A stretch of 8,020 nt of DNA from the NCBI GenBank assembly GCA_029820915.1, contig JALGUI010000101.1:1-8020 (forward strand), in the 5' to 3' direction. The notes under the pieces were generated by a model. It saw only the letters and a list, made by a program, of their open reading frames with translations. It ran no database searches and was not told the DNA's origin. The translations under genes and the position numbers were made by a program. Every line of letters starts with the position of its first letter. The stretch's first letter is position 1. This document shows positions 6,263-8,020 of the stretch, piece by piece. This stretch comes from Candidatus Zipacnadia bacterium (GTDB lineage: Bacteria; Armatimonadota; Zipacnadia; Zipacnadales; UBA5352).

Positions 6263-6288
6263 TGAGAGCGCACGGGAGCGCGCTCTCA
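6263..6288 (-). terminator. Second hairpin after sepF
   Basis: TGAGAGCGC and GCGCTCTCA form a perfect 9-bp stem with an 8-nt loop. It directly abuts the hairpin at 6289–6328 with no bases between them. No T-tract follows on the minus strand, so either termination or a paired regulatory structure is possible. Confidence 0.45.
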
Positions 6289-6328
6289 CCTGCGCCTGAT
6301 ACCGCCCCCGGGCGGGATCAGGCGCAGG
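6289..6328 (-). terminator. Long hairpin after sepF
   Basis: CCTGCGCCTGAT and ATCAGGCGCAGG form a perfect 12-bp stem. After one A·G mismatch the stem continues for five more G–C pairs (CCGCC with GGCGG) to a tight loop. It begins 23 nt after the sepF stop on the minus strand, where a terminator or attenuator would be expected. Confidence 0.55.
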
Positions 6329-6351
6329 CCGACCTACGCGAATAATGCGGG

Positions 6352-6825
6352 CTAGAACGGCCTTGCGCGCACGTCCGCGGTCTCCTCATCCTCGTGCGGA
6401 CCGCGCTCGTGTCCGGCCGAGATGGAGAGCTGTTCGACGGGCACGTCGAAGGGCGAGCAGATGAAGACCGAGCGCGCGACCTTCTTCATCGAACCGTTCA
6501 GCCCGTAGACCACGCCGCCGAGGAAGTCAACGATGCGGCGCGCCTCAGACTCGGGGACCTCCTCGAGGTTCACGATGACGGGCAACTGGCTCTTGACCTG
6601 CTCGGCGACCTGTGGCGCCTCTTCGATGGTCTGGGGCCGGGCGCGAATGATCGCCATTCCGCTGAACTCGGTGCGATCGCTGCGCAGGGGGTAGACGCCC
6701 GAGGGCTCGTCATCGACCTGCCTGAAGCCCTCGAACTCGCCGTCGAACTCCAGGCCCTCACCGTTCAGCCCGTCGCCGAACCCGAAGAAGTCCAGGGCCG
6801 CCGCCACAAGGCGGTTCGACATCAT
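6352..6825 (-). CDS. sepF: Cell division protein SepF
   Basis: SepF binds FtsZ filaments and tethers them to the membrane at the division site. The 157-residue frame has an N-terminal amphipathic segment (NRLVAAALDFFGF, 4–16) fitting the membrane anchor, an acidic Gly-rich linker (17–55), and the conserved SepF fold at 56–131. Landmarks are IIRARPQTIEEA (59–70), LPVIVNLEEV (81–90), ARRIVDFLGGVVYGLNG (95–111) and the end SVFICSPFDVPVE. A short acidic tail (HEDEETADVRARPF) follows. GGAGGG (6830–6835) lies 4 nt from the first ATG and 7 nt from a second ATG at 6822; either may be used, changing one residue. A 96-nt gap separates it from yggS upstream, with a minor CCGCCG–CGGCGG inverted repeat at 6885–6906. 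Confidence 0.95.
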   Translation of the reverse strand: MMSNRLVAAALDFFGFGDGLNGEGLEFDGEFEGFRQVDDEPSGVYPLRSDRTEFSGMAIIRARPQTIEEAPQVAEQVKSQLPVIVNLEEVPESEARRIVDFLGGVVYGLNGSMKKVARSVFICSPFDVPVEQLSISAGHERGPHEDEETADVRARPF

Positions 6826-6921
6826 ACATCCCTCCAGAGTTGCTGCGATGACGGCTGTGACTGTTGCTGTGCGATGTCGCGGCCCCGCCGGCGTGGCGTG
6901 CGGCGGAGCGAACCGATTGTC

Positions 6922-7620
6922 TCATGCGCGCGGGCCGAAGATGGCCGTGCCGACGCGCACCAGGGTCGCGCCCTCCTCAACCGCCACCTCGAAGTCGCAC
7001 GTCATGCCCATCGACAGATGCCGCATCCTCTCGGCCGGAACGCCCCGGTTGATGAGGCGGTCGCGAAGCTCCTTGAGGGCCACGAAGTACGGGCGGTTCT
7101 CCTCCGGGTCCTCGCAGTACGGCGGCATCGTCATCAGGCCAACCAGCCGGCAGCTCTCCAGCCCGGCCAGCTCCCCGGCCAGCGTACACGCGTCCTCTTC
7201 AACGACCCCGAATTTGCTCTCTTCCCGGCTCACATTCGCCTGCAGCAGGAAGGGGATCTCCCTTCCCGCCGCAGCGGCTCTATTGCTCATCTCCCGGCCG
7301 AGTCGCAGGCTATCGACCGAGTGGACGAGGTTGACGAAGTCGGCGATGATGCGCACCTTGTTCGTCTGCAGGTGGCCGATGGTGTGCCACCGGACATCTG
7401 CCTCGCCCAGGGCCTCGGCCTTCTCAGCCATCTCCTGGGCGTAGTTCTCGCCCAGGTCGCCGGCGCCGGCCTCGACCGCCGCGCGCACCTCGTCCATGCT
7501 GCGCGTCTTGCTCACCGCGACCAGCGTGACCTCGCCCGGATCTCGCCCGACACGCTCCGCCGCGGCGGCGATCCGCTGCCGGACACGCTGCAGGTTATCC
7601 GCTATCTGGCGATATGGCAA
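6922..7620 (-). CDS. yggS: YggS/PROSC-family pyridoxal phosphate homeostasis protein
   Basis: A soluble PLP-binding protein with a single TIM-barrel domain, known in the family for PLP and amino-acid balance, with no clear catalytic reaction. The frame gives 232 residues, normal length. The PLP lysine is K38 in LVAVSKTR; other landmarks are DLGENYAQE (55–63), WHTIGHLQTNK (78–88), ANVSREESKFGV (128–139), GLMTMPP (161–167), LSMGMTCDFEVAV (202–214) and VRVGTAIFGPR (221–231). The start is TTG at 7620: GGAGAG lies about 10 nt upstream, and the N-terminus (PYRQIADNLQRVRQRIAAAAERVGR) aligns with the usual family start, whereas the next methionine is at residue 42. It follows the acidic protein gene by 18 nt and precedes sepF, as in ylmE–ylmF clusters. 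Confidence 0.96.
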   Translation of the reverse strand: MPYRQIADNLQRVRQRIAAAAERVGRDPGEVTLVAVSKTRSMDEVRAAVEAGAGDLGENYAQEMAEKAEALGEADVRWHTIGHLQTNKVRIIADFVNLVHSVDSLRLGREMSNRAAAAGREIPFLLQANVSREESKFGVVEEDACTLAGELAGLESCRLVGLMTMPPYCEDPEENRPYFVALKELRDRLINRGVPAERMRHLSMGMTCDFEVAVEEGATLVRVGTAIFGPRA

Positions 7621-7638
7621 CTGACAGCCGCTCTCCGG

Positions 7639-8020
7639 CTACTCTTCATCGCCGAAGTCGATGACCCATCCGCCAAGCTCGTCGCCCTCTTCCTTCGCCT
7701 CGTCCTTCTCGTCCGCCTCGTCGGCGGGTTCATCGACGCGTACCTCGTCCGGCAGCGGCGGCGGGGGCGGGGGCGGTGGTAGTGGCGTCGAGTCGTCCCC
7801 GCTGATGGCGAAATCGATCTCCTCCGCCTCCTCCGCCTCGGCCTCCGCCGGCGGGGCGAAGACCGGGCCCTCCTCCTCGACGGGCGCGAAGGACGGGGCC
7901 TCGTCCGCGACCGGCTCGAAGGCAGCGACCTCGTCCGCGCCTTCCTCGGCCACGTCCTCAGCCATCACCTCCTCGGGTGGGGGCGGCGGCGGGGGCGGCG
8001 CCTCCACCTCAACCTCCGCC
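7639..8020 (-). CDS. Acidic polyproline-rich protein of unknown function (5' end beyond window)
   Basis: The frame is open to the right edge, with 126 complete codons before the TAG at 7639–7641. A GTG at 8007 could start translation, but it has only a weak upstream GGAGG-like match inside a continuing EVEVEA coding pattern, so I treat the protein as N-terminally cut. The visible part is disordered-looking: a run of eight prolines, a stretch with three imperfect decapeptides (AFEPVADEAP, SFAPVEEEGP, VFAPPAEAEA), an acidic DFAISGDD segment, a second eight-proline run, a charged EADEKDEAKEEGDE segment and the tail GGWVIDFGDEE. No family is recognised. It lies 18 nt upstream of yggS and is probably in the same operon. 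Its composition would suit a flexible linker or partner-binding tail of a larger protein. The acidic codons are consistent with the high GC of the neighbours. Confidence 0.75.
   Translation of the reverse strand, partial: AEVEVEAPPPPPPPPEEVMAEDVAEEGADEVAAFEPVADEAPSFAPVEEEGPVFAPPAEAEAEEAEEIDFAISGDDSTPLPPPPPPPPLPDEVRVDEPADEADEKDEAKEEGDELGGWVIDFGDEE

Larger units (their letters stand above)
6092..6351 (-). promoter_or_regulatory. sepF–proC intergenic region with stacked hairpins and proC leader
   Basis: This 260-nt gap is the longest inside the cluster. Reading with the genes (minus strand) it holds the two hairpins listed next, then about 170 nt of leader to proC. The leader contains two ATGCAT palindromes (6243–6248 and 6213–6218), the first-listed inverted repeat at 6152–6169 and a small GGCGC-ACA-GCGCC hairpin (6182–6194). 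A weak −10-like TATGCA lies on the minus strand near 6215–6220, but I see no matching −35 box that I would defend. A proC promoter here is inferred from layout. Confidence 0.4.

Noticed and set aside
6394..7782. 462-codon open frame on the plus strand opposite sepF and yggS
   Set aside because: It is antisense to two well-conserved genes and crosses their intergenic gap; no own motifs are visible.
7639..8007. Treating the acidic protein as complete with a GTG start at 8007
   Set aside because: The same acidic coding pattern continues upstream to the window edge without a stop, so a truncated gene is more likely.

Overview
The window is very GC-rich (about 70% by eye) bacterial chromosome. 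No 16S or other phylogenetic marker is present, so taxonomy is inference. On the minus strand lies a yggS–sepF–proC–yggT–(CPBP protease)–DUF167 cluster. This resembles the ylm/ygg cell-division neighbourhood of Gram-positives and Cyanobacteria. On the plus strand there is a secretin-type outer-membrane protein, and next to it a secreted protein with a carbohydrate-binding-like domain. SepF plus a secretin suggests a diderm that uses SepF, such as Armatimonadota or a related Terrabacteria-type lineage. This is a hypothesis, not a measurement.

Layout. 1–1034 (minus): N-terminal 344 codons of a secreted protein with a CBM-like β-sandwich, running off the left edge. 1035–1145: short divergent intergenic region. 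1146–2210 (plus): a very short secretin-like protein with a signal peptide, one N-domain and a C-terminal secretin core without the usual gate motif. 2211–3180: about 970 bp with no credible gene, packed with perfect short hairpins, a hexanucleotide repeat and a pair of 22-bp inverted repeats (20/22 identical) that bound 716 bp. This is the most unusual part of the window. 3181–7620 (minus): in transcription order yggS, sepF, proC, yggT, a CPBP-family intramembrane protease with an extra N-terminal helical domain, and a DUF167 (YggU-type) gene. 7639–8020 (minus): C-terminal part of an acidic, polyproline-rich protein of unknown function, running off the right edge.

How the genes may work together. 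YggS handles pyridoxal phosphate (PLP) and ProC makes proline. SepF tethers FtsZ to the membrane, and YggT/YlmG is a small membrane protein repeatedly linked to division or envelope assembly. The close spacing of proC–yggT–CPBP–DUF167 (gaps of 28, 40 and 11 nt) points to one transcript. The sepF–proC gap is larger (260 nt) and holds two adjacent strong hairpins, so the cluster is probably two transcription units or has an attenuated junction. The secretin-like gene converges with this cluster across the hairpin-rich island.

I found no tRNA, rRNA, CRISPR array or recognisable transposase, and no convincing new multi-gene system. The best leads are the inverted-repeat-bounded noncoding island, the stripped-down secretin, and the CPBP protease fused to a helical N-terminal domain.
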